DNA of 64,000 nt from Telopea speciosissima (GCF_018873765.1 NC_057925.1:8815568-8879567), one strand, 5' to 3'. Shown: positions 9,850-20,731, counted from the stretch's first letter. A program made the numbers and translations. The notes: generated by a model not told the origin, from the letters alone.

Positions 9850-11252
9850 ACATATGAACCTACAACTACCACAACGTTTTGGTTGCAGAAATTTTCTTGA
9901 AGTTATTACCTACTGTTCTGGCCTGATGCCAGTGGGAATCAAGAGGATAATGGATTACGAACCCTATCCCACAATTTCCACCAGATTGGGTTTGTAATGA
10001 GGGAGTTACATGGCTTGAAACGAAACTGACTTGCCGCTGGTTGTTCCTATCAAGTGGTTGTCATTGTTGCTCTTGAACCTTTATTTAATTCTTAATTTCC
10101 ATAAACCTCTAATAGAGGTATATTAGTCATTTTAAGTCATGAATTACCAACACCGTACCACTTAATGGGAATGATATAATGGAGTGGGGTTGACTGTAAC
10201 AACTAACCAAACCTCAGGGGTTGTGACTGTATAATTTAGAAATACAGGGGGTTGCTTTGTATTTAATACAAATCTCAGGGGTGGCATTGTAATTTTTCCT
10301 AATAAATACTTCAAAGAACCAACAAGAAGATTTTTTATCTTACTTCTGAGAAAAGAGAAAATGGAGGCAGAGGTCTCTGAAGGAGGAATGGGCCAGATAT
10401 TCAGTTCTCAGCCCCAGAGGTCTAGCCACCCAGATGTGTTTGACCCAATCGCACGATAGGAATAAGTGCCAATAGGATTGGACACTATTTCCACAAAAAG
10501 CACCAGAGGGATCGATCTGGAGCCATTTGGAAATGGTAGCTTTGATTGAAAGTCTTGCATTTAGAACACATAAGAAGAAAAATTTTAACTTGGGGTGAAT
10601 TTTAAGCTTTCAAAAGAAATTCCACCAAGAGGAAAGAGAAAAATTATTATTAGTAGAGATAAAATTAAACGATCTAGTAGCGTATTTAGTGCTAAAATTG
10701 CCATTCTTGGCCAAAGTGCACCACCATCTATCCACAGAGCTAGACACATTAAGCTTAAGGATTTGAGAACAAATATTCAAAGGTAAAATATTCTGTAGTA
10801 AAGAAGTATTCCATCCAGACTCTGTCAAGAAATAATCAATGATATTCATTCTATCAGACAGAGAGAGAGAGGAATAGCAGCTGAATTTAGAAGGCATCCA
10901 GGATGGGATGAGATCCAACAATCACTCCAAAAAAACAAAGATTTACCATTACTCATTCTTCTGAGCACAATTTTTTTCAAGTATGGAATAATGTGAGAAA
11001 TACTATTGCAAACCCAAGATCCCTCTTCCTACGGGTTTTGGGATCAAAGAAGGAAAGTTTTGGGAAGTACTTTGCTTTTAAAATTTGAGACCAAATGGAT
11101 GAAGAATCTGTGATTAGTCTCCAACCTAATCCAAACTCCATGAATGAAGCCTTAAACCTGGGCAGGTTCAAGGGTTTCCTCATTAGCATAAAAAAAAAGG
11201 AGAGAGACCTTAAAAGGAATGGTGGTCCAGTGCAAAAATTACAAAGTTGGAA

Positions 11253-11546
11253 TCATCACTATTAGTCCCTTAAGAGAAGCCCCACTTGACACTACATGGG
11301 TTAGTTAGCAAGGAAAGTTAGTTGAACTTTAATTCAAAGTTTTAGTAAAATTATCAAAATGCCATCAATTTGAGATGAATATCAAATACAAAATCACATC
11401 TTTTGTAATTTTAGCTACTTCCTCTACTCATTTTAAGCTGAAATAGTACCAATGAGATGTTTGTTTGATCATTTATCACATGGATTAAACCTTGTACTGT
11501 AATGTGACAGATAGTGAAGTGTTATACTTCACTAGGCATAGTGATG
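11253..11546. mobile_element. MITE, TCACTATGCCTAG-terminus family, copy 1
   Basis: About 294 bp ending GGCATAGTGA, with an imperfect inverted counterpart TCACTATTAG at the left. Internal text (ATTTTAAGCTGAAATTGTAC-like) matches a copy in polygalacturonase intron 7 (30684-31030). No coding capacity. The superfamily is not assignable by eye. Confidence 0.5.
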
Positions 11547-12131
11547 GGAAAGAAAATCCAAAAAAGTTCGATAAATAGATTCAATGATTGAGTTGACCCC
11601 AAAATTCAATAAAATGGGCATATAGTCTAATAGTTACATTGTTCTTATACATGGTTTAAAATATTCTGTAGTAAAGGAGTATTCCATCTAGACTCTGTCA
11701 AGAAATAATCAATGATATTCATTCTATTAGAGAGAGAGAGAGAGAGAGGAATAGCAGCTGAATTTAGAAGGCATCCAGGACGGGATGAGATCCAACAATC
11801 ACTCCAAAAAAACGAAGATTTACCATTACTCATTCTTCTGAGCACAATTTTTTTCAAGTAGAGAATAATGTGAGAAATACTATTGCAAACCCAAGATCCC
11901 TCTTCGTACGGGTTTTGGGATCAAAGAAGGAAAGTTTTGGGAAGTACTTTGCTTTTAAGACTTGAGACCAAATGGATGAAGAATCTATGATTAGTCTCCA
12001 ACCTAATCCAAACTCCATGAATGAAGCCTTAAACCTGGGCACGTTCAAGGGTTTCCTCATTAGCATAAAAAAAAAAGGGAGAGAGACCTTAAAAGGAATG
12101 GTGGTCCAGTGCAAAAATTACAAAGTTGGAA

Positions 12132-12422
12132 TCATCACTATTAGTCCTTTAAGAAAAGCCCCACTTGACACTACATGGGTTAGTCAAGGAAAGTTAGTTG
12201 AACTTTAATTCAAAGTTTTAGTAAAATTATCAAAATGTCATCAATTTGAGATGAATATCAAATACAAAATCACATCTTTTGAAATTTTAGCTACTTCCTC
12301 TACCCATTTTAAGCTGAAATTGTACCAATGAGATGTTTGTTTGATCCTCTATCACATGGATTAAACCTTGTACTGTAATGTGACAAATAATGAAGTGTTA
12401 TACTTCACTAGGCATAGTGACG
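12132..12422. mobile_element. MITE, TCACTATGCCTAG-terminus family, copy 2
   Basis: Second copy of the 11253-11546 element, produced by the tandem duplication rather than by independent transposition. Confidence 0.5.
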
Positions 12423-12532
12423 GGGCAGAAAATCCAAAAAAGTTCGATAAATAGATTCAATGATTGAGTTGACCCCAAAATTCAATAAAATGGGCATATA
12501 GTCTAATAGCTACATTGTTCTTATACATGGTT

Positions 12533-13547
12533 TAAAATTTGAATCTACTACCAAAAAAAAAAAAGGTGTAAAATTTGAACCAGAATTGATCGAACTCAGA
12601 TTCTGATCATTGCTGATTCCCAAATCCATTTTAGAATTGATTATAAATATACTTAAATATTTATTTTTTGACAATTTTCCCTTCTTTTAATTAGTAAAAT
12701 TCCTGACAGTCAATTATACTCATCTCTTATAGCTAGATCTACAAGATTTTTGAATGAAAAACTTGAAGAAAAAAAAAACCAACAACAACAATGAAATGTG
12801 AAAATGTCGACTTTCTTTAGCTCAATCTCATTTTCTAGGGTTTCAATCAATTCAGACTGATTCCCAATTAATTCCTATCCGAATCAAAACAGAATTCAAT
12901 GTAAGTTGAAATTGTGTTCCCAATCCCAAGTTTTAAAACCTTGCCTTCTATTCAACAATTAAACAACAGCCAAATCGAGCTCCTGATTGGCTGATTCATT
13001 AGCTGAAAAAGAAAGAAGCGGATAAATTGATTAGATGGTAACCCATGTGGTTGAGGTGAACAACAAAATTTAACATTTACACATATACTAACGAGTACTC
13101 CATCTCTATAAAATTCATAGTCTATATAGCAGAACCTACTGGTCTTCAAGAAGTATTTATTTTAGGAAGTAGGTTCCCTCCGATGCCACTGTGAAGTTTT
13201 CAGGCAAAAGAGGAGGGAGGGGTAGAAAAGCACATACATGTGAGAGGCAATTCCATATGTCCCTTTTGTTTCGATAAATACCCCTACCCACCTTGTAAAT
13301 GGCAATAATAGGACAGGTGGTTGCCTCTCACATGTACGTGCACCTACACGTACGCGCAAAGAAAGGGAAACATGCCCAATGGAGGGTATTTAGGACATTT
13401 ACGAGAGGGGAGTACAATGTTTTGGGTGGAGGTGTACAATTTCAATTTTAAGCGGGCATCATGGGAAACATAACCTTTATTTTATTGATGTACTCAATTA
13501 AGAAAAACTAAGGGTGGATCTCGCCACAACAATAAGGTTGCTCCATT
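12533..13547. other. Spacer without recognisable genes
   Basis: AT-rich sequence with short ORFs only. A GTACGTGCA-containing stretch near 13220-13350 has text repeated in inverted orientation (ACATACATGTGAGAGGCAA and TTGCCTCTCACATGTACGT), suggesting a small foldback element. Nothing else is supported. Confidence 0.4.
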
Positions 13548-13612
13548 GTGACCAAGTGGTCGAGGGTTCAAGTCGAAAAACAACTTCTCCGTGAAGCAGT
13601 TTTGCATGGGAC
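13548..13612 (+). mobile_element. Au-like SINE 5' fragment
   Basis: TTGTGACCAAGTGGTC followed by GGGTTCAAGTC and AAACAACTTCT resembles the tRNA-related head (A and B boxes) of the plant Au SINE. The 3' half is not recognisable. A better copy lies at 27470-27605. Confidence 0.45.
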
Positions 13613-14128
13613 AGACTGTCCACTAGTTGGGGCGGGCGCCCTGGTTGGCTATTATTCCCTTTTTTGGTTGGGATGGGATGGGCTCTGCACTTAGCTGGGC
13701 TGGAGCTTAATATAAAGCATATGGGCAAGGCATGCCCTGAACTTTGGGCCCAATATTCAGGTTAGGCCCACCTAAGTCTGGGCCGGGTAGAGCCAAATCT
13801 GTTTGGTTTTCTTGAGACGCATATGGACACATGGTCATGGGAAAAGGTTCTCTGAGCCGATCATAGAGGGTACACTAGCACTCTCTTTCTATCTTTGTCC
13901 TCCTCACATGGAATGGCCTCTCTGTCTCCTTATGTACAAAACATTTTTCGCCACTCTTCATTGATGCGCTCCCTTATGCCACTTGCTTAGAGAGCCCTCT
14001 CCCCTTGGTTATATACAATGTTATCATTTAAGTGACATTGAAACTCTATTTGGTATTAGTTAGTCAGGTTAAGCCTGCCTGCAGATACAAGCAGAGCTGC
14101 TTGGATTAGAATGGCATCAATCTTAGGC
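13613..14128. other. Spacer without recognisable genes
   Basis: No ORF of interest. Positions 13907-14008 are a diverged relative of 7447-7560, marking an unnamed dispersed repeat. Confidence 0.4.
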
Positions 14129-14174
14129 TGTGTTTGGTATGCATTATTGGTGTAAAGATAAAATATTATTTGAT

Positions 14175-14384
14175 TGTCAACCGTGATACTCTCTTTGTTG
14201 AGAGCTATTATTTATATATTTTTAATTCAAACTGTTACAATCAGATATACATGAGAGGTGGAGTAGGAAACAACTTCCTATTCTGAAGGATTGGGTAGAG
14301 ATACAGGTAGAGTGGGTTATCTCCGTAATATTTGAATTTGAAAAGAAAACAATTTAAAATTCAAATTCAAAGCATACGTTAACA
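14175..14384 (-). repeat. 3' LTR of the copia element
   Basis: About 210 bp; on the minus strand it starts TGTTAACG right after the polypurine tract and ends GGTTGACA, giving TG...CA ends with matching inverted termini. No second LTR is in the window. Confidence 0.65.
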
Positions 14385-14391
14385 GCCCCCC

Positions 14392-16122
14392 TCAAGGTGA
14401 AGAGGGGCGTACGCAAATCTTCAACTTGGCCTTTAAAAATTGAAATCGTGTCGTGGATAACGGCTTGGTGAGAAGATCCGCGAGCTGGTCCTTTGTTGAT
14501 ATGAATTTAACCTCAAGAAGGCCTTGAGCAACAAGATGGCGGACAAAATGAAAGTCCACCTCCATATGTTTGGTCCTGGCATGAAAGAGGGGATTAACCG
14601 TAAGATAAGTAGCACCTAAATTATCGCACCATAAGATTGGAGGGTGCAGATTTGGTATGCCCAATTCTTGGAGAAGAGAGTTGAGCCAAACGATATCCGC
14701 AATGGCATTGGCGAGTGCCCGATATTCAGACTCTGTAGAGGACCGAGCAATGGTAGGTTGCTTCCGAGCAGACCAAGAGATAAGATTATCACCCATAAAA
14801 ATGGCAAACCCCCCTGTGGATTTGCGATCATCGATACAGCCCGCCCAGTCGGCATCCGAGTATGCCATCAAGCGTTGAGATGGAGTTCGAAAGATCATGA
14901 GGCCATGTGTTATAGTATCCTTGAGATAACGAAGAATACGCTTAAAAACTTGCCAATGATCATCAGTAGGAGAATGAAGGAACTGACAGACTTTATTGAC
15001 CGAGAAGGAGATGTCTGGACGGGTCAGAGTGGCATATTGGAGAGCACCCACAGTGCTACGGCACAGAGTCGGATCAGCCAAGGGTGTACCACTGAATTGA
15101 GAGAGCCGAGTAGAAGATGTCATTGGATTCTGGACCGTTTTAGCTCCATCCATGTTGGTACGCCGCAACAGATCAATAATGTACTTTTGTTGAGATAATA
15201 TAATGCCATTGGTATGAGGAACAACCTCTATACCCAAGAAATAATGAAGATTTCCCAAGTCTCGGACTGCAAATTCCTTGCCAAGAGAGCCAATAGTGCG
15301 ATTAACAAGCATAGAATCTGACCCAGTGATAGTGATGTCGCCTACATAGACCAAAATATAAAGACTATGAATAGTAGATTTGGAGATGAACAAGGATGTG
15401 TCTGTCTTCAAACCTTCAAAACCCAAGGTTAAAAGAAATGAACTTAACCGGTGGAACCAGGCCCGTGGAGCCTGTTTCAAACCATAGAGTGACTTATGGA
15501 GTTTGCAAACGTGTCGTGGTTTGTCAGGGTGAATGAACCCAACCAATTGAGACATATAAATATCTTCGTCAAGAGTGCCATGGAGAAACGCATTACTGAC
15601 ATCTAATTGCTGTAAAACCCACCACTTAGAAGTAGCCAAGGAAAGGATGGTTCGAACCGTGGTCGGCTTAACCACGGGACTAAAGGTCTCATTGTAGTCA
15701 AGACCCTCCTGCTGATTATACCCTTCCGCAACGAGGCGAGCCTTGTACCGTTCTATTGTGCCATCGGCCTTGCGTTTAATGCGATACACCCATTTTGAGC
15801 CAACAATATTTTGATTCGGCGAAGGGGGTACCAAAGTCCAAGTGCCATTTCGTAACAGGGCGTTGAATTCAAGTAACATGGCGTCCCTCCATTGAGATGA
15901 TTTACTGGCTGTGGTACAGCATGTAGGTTCAGATTCGGCATTGCAATAGGAGAGGTGCACCGAAGGTAATGGATACTTCGCAGAAGGCCGTGGATGAGGC
16001 CGGAGCTGCATGGGATGAGTGCGAACTGGTGGAGCAACCTGAGGAGATGTAGGACCTGCTGCTTCAGAAAATACTGGTGAGATATTAGCGTTAGATAAAG
16101 TGGTGTGGAGATGGTGTAGCAA
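14392..16122 (-). pseudogene. Copia polyprotein: integrase C-terminus, RT and RNase H
   Basis: A 576-codon open stretch. Order: linker, RT (begins near GTWTLVPPSPNQNIVGSKWV; SLYGLKQAPRAWF conserved), RT active-site region, then RNase H (YSDADWAGC, RSSTESEYRAL, ARTKHMEVDFHFVR, DQLADLLTKPL). The RT catalytic box reads YVGD at residues 259-262; copia enzymes normally have two consecutive aspartates there, so one is missing. The frame is otherwise open, but the upstream integrase lies in another frame. Non-functional. Confidence 0.9.
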
Positions 16123-16660
16123 TTGGTGATGGGGAAGTTATTGTGTGTGATGTGGCAGGTGACATACCTGAGGGGCCAGCAACATCAAGGGTCCAAGAGG
16201 ATGAACCGTGGTTGGAAGATATAGTTAACCATGGAAGAGTTGTAGGGGAGAGTAGAGGTGCATTGGGTTGGGTGACATATGGGAAGGAGGACTCAATAAA
16301 GCTCACATCACGTGCAATATAAATTTTGCCTGATTTAATATCAAAACATCTATAACCAAGAAGGTGTGGACTATATCCGAGAAATACACATTGGGTAGAT
16401 CGAAATGAAAACTTCGCAAAATTATAGGGTCTCAATAAGGGAAAAGCGGCACAACCGAAGAACATGAGAAATGTAGAATTCGGCTTGCGCTTATAAAGAA
16501 CATTCCAAAATTTTAATGGAAGAGAAGCATAGGCCAAAAGTGTTAAACCCGTATCAACAATATGACGAATTTTTCGTTCAGCACTTCCATTTTGTTCGTG
16601 AGTATGCGGGTAGGCAACACGATGGATAATTCCACATTGAGTGAGATATTTGTTTAACAA
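16091..16660 (-). pseudogene. Copia integrase fragment
   Basis: Core and C-terminal integrase text: CGIIHRVAYPHTHEQNGSAE, ERKIRHIVDTGLTLLAYAS, FFGCAAFPLLRPYN, CVFLGYSP. It overlaps the downstream RT frame by about 30 bp in a different phase, marking a frameshift. The zinc-binding and first catalytic parts are missing upstream. Confidence 0.85.
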
Positions 16661-16663
16661 TTG

Positions 16664-16768
16664 AAATACATTCTAGGTCAATGTTGTATTCTCGGGCGAT
16701 AAAAACAACTATTTTTATCATCCAAGAATACGAAATTGACTTAGAATGCATACCAAACACTACCTTAA
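16664..16768. mobile_element. Hairpin MITE at the copia 5' breakpoint
   Basis: About 105 bp that folds on itself: ATTCTAGGTCAATGTTGTAT pairs with ATACGAAATTGACTTAGAAT. The ends resemble TTTGGTATGCATTCT. It is too short to encode anything. Confidence 0.6.
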
Positions 16769-16889
16769 TTTGATAAACTCCATATTTTCCTTCACCAGCT
16801 GAGGGATGATAAATCCCACCTTTCTATGAATGTCAATTTGGGATCAAAATCGTTGTAATTCCCAAAATCAAAGGAAAATTACAACGGAA

Positions 16890-17150
16890 TTACAAGAAGG
16901 AAATCAAAATTCCCCAACACGCAGCTAGACGCTGGTTTCTGGAGGAGTCCGGTGCACCAAGATCTGTAGAACTAAGGGAACTTCTAATTTCAAATCCAAT
17001 CGAATCCCAAATGATCTGGTTCGTTCTAGACTTGATCGGCCACCCTTTTTTATTTCTCTCATACCAAATGTGATACACTGAGGCATAGAACGCAAGTTTG
17101 CCCATAGAGTCGCAACATGTCTTCCCATTGAGACACTCTTTATTAATCAA
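16890..17150 (-). mobile_element. LINE ORF2 C-terminal fragment
   Basis: Translation reads CCDSMGKLAFYASVYHIWYE then RNKKG, the segment after the RVT zinc-binding domain of plant L1-type LINEs. No other LINE text is clearly continuous with it. Confidence 0.6.
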
Positions 17151-17649
17151 GATGGGTTAGTATGTATTGGTGTGGAAGCCCCAACCGTTCCAAAACCGAA
17201 ATGGAAGGTTCATCACACCATCTAGGTTTGTCAAACCCCTATAGGATTTTAGTATTTTCTCCAAAATATTCTCTCGATACCCACCCATGCATCGTGGGTG
17301 TAGGAAAACTTGGTCATTGTTACTTTGTCATAACACTTCGTAGAACCAAAATAAGATTTTCTTTTCTTTATTATGATACATTTTTTGGTGCTTCTTTATT
17401 ATAAGGCTTGGTAGAATCAAAATTTTCTCAAACTCAGACATATACATAGGGGAAAATTGGACCTACATGTCACCGTAATATTAGCCTCACCCAAATGAGC
17501 AAGATATCTCTACTTGGTCACATGGTCTCTACACAAATGTTTGGGCCAATGGGTGAGCATGCTTGGGTATCTACCCAGGGGGCAGAGGCATCATCTCACA
17601 GTGCCCTGTGTGAGAGAGTAAGAAACAACACCAAGTAGAGATCTTTTTG
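17151..17649. other. Spacer with an imperfect foldback
   Basis: No gene. GATATCTCTACTTGGT (17503-17518) and ACCAAGTAGAGATC (about 17630-17643) are inverted copies about 110 bp apart, consistent with a decayed foldback element. Confidence 0.4.
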
Positions 17650-18110
17650 TTATTGGTGAAGCCTGATTTCGGTCCAGAAAGTGCAATTGGGATCTTCGGA
17701 CGGCCGTTTCGGCCTCAAAACGAGCTCGGATGGCTTAAAAGGGGGATACGTCATCACCAGAGTTGTGTTGGGCTCGTCGAGACCTTCAAATCAATATGTT
17801 TTGAGACATATGTTATGTTTTGGTCCGACCCTGTCCGGTTTGGCTTTTTTGAGTCTAGGGGCATTTCTATACTTTCTCGGATTAGGGTTTTTCTATAAAG
17901 TGTCTTTATCTCTTTGAGATGTTAGTGAGTGAAATCTGAGGGTTTGTAACATTTCCAGAGACATAGTGAAATTCGTTCTGTTGCTCGGCCGGGGATGTAG
18001 TTTCCCATCTTGGGGGTGAACCACGTAAATCCTGTGTGTTTGTGTGCTTGTGTTTTTCTTTGTTTTTCGTATTTCTTCTGCAAATCGTCATTTATGGGCA
18101 TTGTTTTCTT
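17650..18110 (+). mobile_element. Copia-type LTR remnant (probable solo LTR)
   Basis: Plus-strand text is LTR-like: GGATTAGGGTTTTTCTATAA, then GAGGGTTTGTAACATTTCC, a GGGGATGTAG block and GGTGAACCACGTAAATCCTG, the usual order near the R/U5 end of plant copia LTRs. No coding region is attached. Ends are uncertain by tens of bases. Confidence 0.5.
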
Positions 18111-18989
18111 AACACTTTTTCCCCACCCAAATAATGCTTATTTAACAAGCCCAAACCTAACCCATTAAGGAATAAGGATCAAAGAAAACCCTAGTCAATA
18201 TAGGGAAGCTAGACAAGGCAATGCTGAGTTGCTGAACGGTCCCCCATCCTTGAGCAGTACTATGTGGTGTGGTCCTCTTCACTACTGAAACTGAAGGCAA
18301 CGTATCACTTCAAAATTTTGAGCTATTAGATCGAGTTAAGAATACTGGTAAGAGTACTGTGTTCTACTGAAGCACAGAACTGCACTGCAGGTGGTCCAAT
18401 TCCAATCTCATTGCATAATCTATTCCTTTTGAAGCATCTTTCAGAATTATTTGTTTCAAATCCAGAGCTTCTTTGTTCTCAATTAAGTTGATCTCATTTC
18501 TTCAATAGAAAGCAAGGCCCTTTTGTTTTTTAAGAATTTGATCTAATAGATTGAGGTGGCTAGAAGTAAAGGTATATACTAAGTTCATTTCTGGTAAGCT
18601 ATGGTTTGTTCATTTCTTGCTTGTGGCAATAGTAGACATGCTTTTTAATAAATGATGCTCATAATAATGCCAAAAGGATTTCTCCTAGGCATGTGTATAT
18701 GAAATTTTGTTACTACCTGGGCTCGCAGCCAAAGAAATGGAATCTTGGAAGGGTATTTTGGAAAATACCTTGTTTGATCCTATATCTAGGTAAGTGTTAA
18801 GTTAGGAACTAGGAAAATGTTAGGTACCCAACAATCGCCCGACTTATTAAGGGCAAATCTGACAAATTTTTTATTTTTTTTAAAATCAAGTGCAAATCCA
18901 TTTGATACGACCCGATACATATCATTTGTGACAGGATGGATTTCGATTGTTCTATAACTTCTATTTAATTCACATTTCTATTATGTTGT
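18111..18989. other. Spacer without recognisable genes
   Basis: AT-rich sequence with no ORF or repeat that I can support. Confidence 0.4.
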
Positions 18990-19858
18990 TTTGGTTTATG
19001 GTATTTTAGAGAACATGGTGGTACCGAAGGCCAAAAGCATCTTGGAAGGTTTGCAACAAGCAATGGACAAAAATATGTGTGGGCTTGGAACCCTCGGCCT
19101 GCTTATTTTGTGGACCTCATTCATGTTTGGGATCATCTAGAAGCCTAATTATCTAATGACATTTTTTCCTCAAAGTCGGTTTGGAAGATAATCCGCCCCC
19201 ACTCCCCCCACGTTGCTTGGACTAGCTAGATGTGTTTGGTTTCAGAATCACATCACAAGACAATCAATCACAACTTGGAGATGTATGATTTGAGGGCCTT
19301 CCAAAGAAATGTTTTAAGTCCCTTTTCTTGCTTTTATTGGGATGGCCTTGAAAGCAGGAACCGCCTATTTTTTGAGTGTGTCTTCACCTCTGAAAATTGG
19401 GGTGACATCCTTAAGCTTTGCTCTTCATCATGAATTTCAAGTAATAGTGTCTTGCTTGAGACTAATTGAATGGTGAAACCTTCAAAAGGGATGCTATTAG
19501 GGGTATAGGAAAGCTTGTTTTCTCTATCGATCACCATCTCTCACATTTGGATGGAGAGAAATTTTTTTATCTTTTGCAAAAAGACTTGAATGCTCGAAAC
19601 CATCATCAGTGCTATTCGTGTAGATGTGAAGTGTCGGTGCAAAGCGGATCCTGCTAAGGCGCTTAGAAGTCCTACAAATCAATTCCTTATCTAGAAGTGG
19701 GGCATCACCTTGTTTGGTGAGTCCATTCTCTAGTCATGGGTTTGGGGTCCCTACTTGCTCCTATGGTGATTGTCCTTAAGTTGTAGGTAGGGATGCCTTT
19801 TGTCTTGTACAATTTTTCCTTTTTATCGATAAATCTTGATTTATTGATAAAAAAAAAA
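18990..19858 (+). mobile_element. 5'-truncated LINE fragment
   Basis: Plus-strand RVT zinc-binding text (RNRLFFECVFTSENWGDILK at 19353-19412), preceded by stop-broken text with SVWKIIRPHSPHVAW. The end has the typical LINE 3' UTR style (TTGATTTATTGATAAAAAAA) with poly(A) at about 19847-19860. Many stops; dead. Confidence 0.7.
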
Positions 19859-20150
19859 AAATAACAAAGAAATGATCTCGGAGAATAGAAGTTTGGTCTA
19901 TCAACAAAGCGATCAGTGAATGGCTAAGTGAAGATTCTCAAGCGGAATGGCCTTTGGATATCTATCATTTCCTTTTAGATATTTATTCTTGTGCTAAAGT
20001 CTTGGATGTATCTTTAAATATGTATTTATACAAGGGAAACTCTTAAGCTAGGTAGCAATTTGATTTTGGATGATATACTTAATTTTTAATTTGATTAATG
20101 TTAATTTCTTTTTTTTATAAAAAAAAATTCAATATCATTACGGTTGAGAT

Positions 20151-20594
20151 TAGGGATGTAAATGTAAATGGCTAACCAAAAATCCAAATCTGAGCCGCAT
20201 CCGTATCCGTTTAGGGACATGTGTATTCGTTTAGAGATATTCCAAAAAAAAAATCTGAATACTCTGATAAAAATCCGTCTAGAAAAAAATCCAACTACTT
20301 AATAATAAAAAATTAAGTAAATTATGATCTTGATGGTTTTTGAAGATTCAACAAGTTCTAGACTATGAGAAAAAGAGAATCATGATCTAAGAGATATGGA
20401 TTGAGAGTGACTTGTATCCGCTAGGGAGAGGAAGGTCCGGGTTACACAAGGCAGAGATGTAAACGGATGGTTGAAAATCCGAATTCGATCCGCATCCGAA
20501 TCCGTTAAGAGGTATTTGTATTCAACTAGGGAATATCCAGATCCGATCACATCCGAACCGTATTCGAGCCGAATCCGATCCGTTTACATCCCTA
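20151..20594. mobile_element. hAT-type MITE with perfect 8-bp target duplication
   Basis: Begins TAGGGATGTAAATG and ends GTTTACATCCCTA. The flanks are GTTGAGAT at 20143-20150 and 20595-20602, a perfect 8-bp duplication. The interior repeats 'ATCCGNATCCG' text and an inner second start-like motif (GAGATGTAAACGGATGG at 20455), suggesting a nested or rearranged copy. Confidence 0.8.
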
Positions 20595-20731
20595 GTTGAG
20601 ATACTCATCCCGATACCAATATTAATATCCATGATCACGATACTTTAGCCATTCCACGTTAAAAATGAGGATTATTTTCTCTCTCTCTCTCTCTCTCTCT
20701 AGCGGGTCATTAGTTGGACATGAGGAGTTAG

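Larger units (their letters stand above)
8762..10299. mobile_element. Mutator-like element carrying an eS26 retrocopy
   Basis: A 1538-bp element with about 105-bp imperfect terminal inverted repeats (GGGAAAATTACACTGCCACC at the left; GGAAAAATTACAATGCCACC read inward from the right). It is flanked by a perfect 9-bp target duplication TAATAAATA (8753-8761 and 10300-10308), diagnostic of Mutator-type transposition. It interrupts LINE copy B. No transposase is encoded. The interior carries a processed ribosomal protein gene copy at 9157-9849. The termini match those of the elements at 724-1146 and 21773-22156. Confidence 0.9.
8100..11137 (-). mobile_element. 5'-truncated LINE, copy B, split by a MULE
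   Basis: Same family as the copy at 5811-7286. Flanked by CCATGAATGAAGCCTT at 8084-8099 and 11138-11153, an apparent 16-bp target duplication. From the 5' end on the minus strand: GLGWRLITDSSSIW and LKAKYFP (11100-10990), RVT zinc-binding text WWCTLAKNGNFSTK (10921-10610), then, after the MULE at 8762-10299, an RNase H-like tail at 8681-8181 (ELTGWSYIILL, GYMKSATDMES). Removing the MULE rejoins text parallel to copy A. Stops and frameshifts make it non-functional. Caution: the proposed 5' flank can also be read as LINE coding sequence (ASFMEF), so the 5' end is less certain than the 3' end. Confidence 0.8.
10784..12532. repeat. 0.87-kb tandem segmental duplication
   Basis: Unit 1 (10784-11656, 873 bp) and unit 2 (11657-12532, 876 bp) lie head to tail and look nearly identical by eye. 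Each holds the 5' part of LINE copy B, its flank and a MITE, and ends TTATACATGGTTTAAAAT. The breakpoint lies in a shared TAAAAT, suggesting microhomology or slippage. The LINE-derived ORFs at 11857-11645 and 12114-11854 are simply the second copies of those at 10921-10610 and 11189-10977. Confidence 0.9.
14175..16672 (-). mobile_element. 5'-truncated Ty1/copia retrotransposon with 3' LTR
   Basis: Minus-strand copia remnant: part of integrase, RT, RNase H, a polypurine tract (TTGAGGGGGG, about 14385-14396) and one LTR. Gag, protease, the integrase N-terminus and the 5' LTR are absent. The 5' break at about 16672 abuts a hairpin MITE. Sequence at 14130-14152 (GTGTTTGGTATGCATTATTGG) recurs inverted at 16746-16766, so the copia may have landed in, or been cut by, a TIR element. 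Confidence 0.85.
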
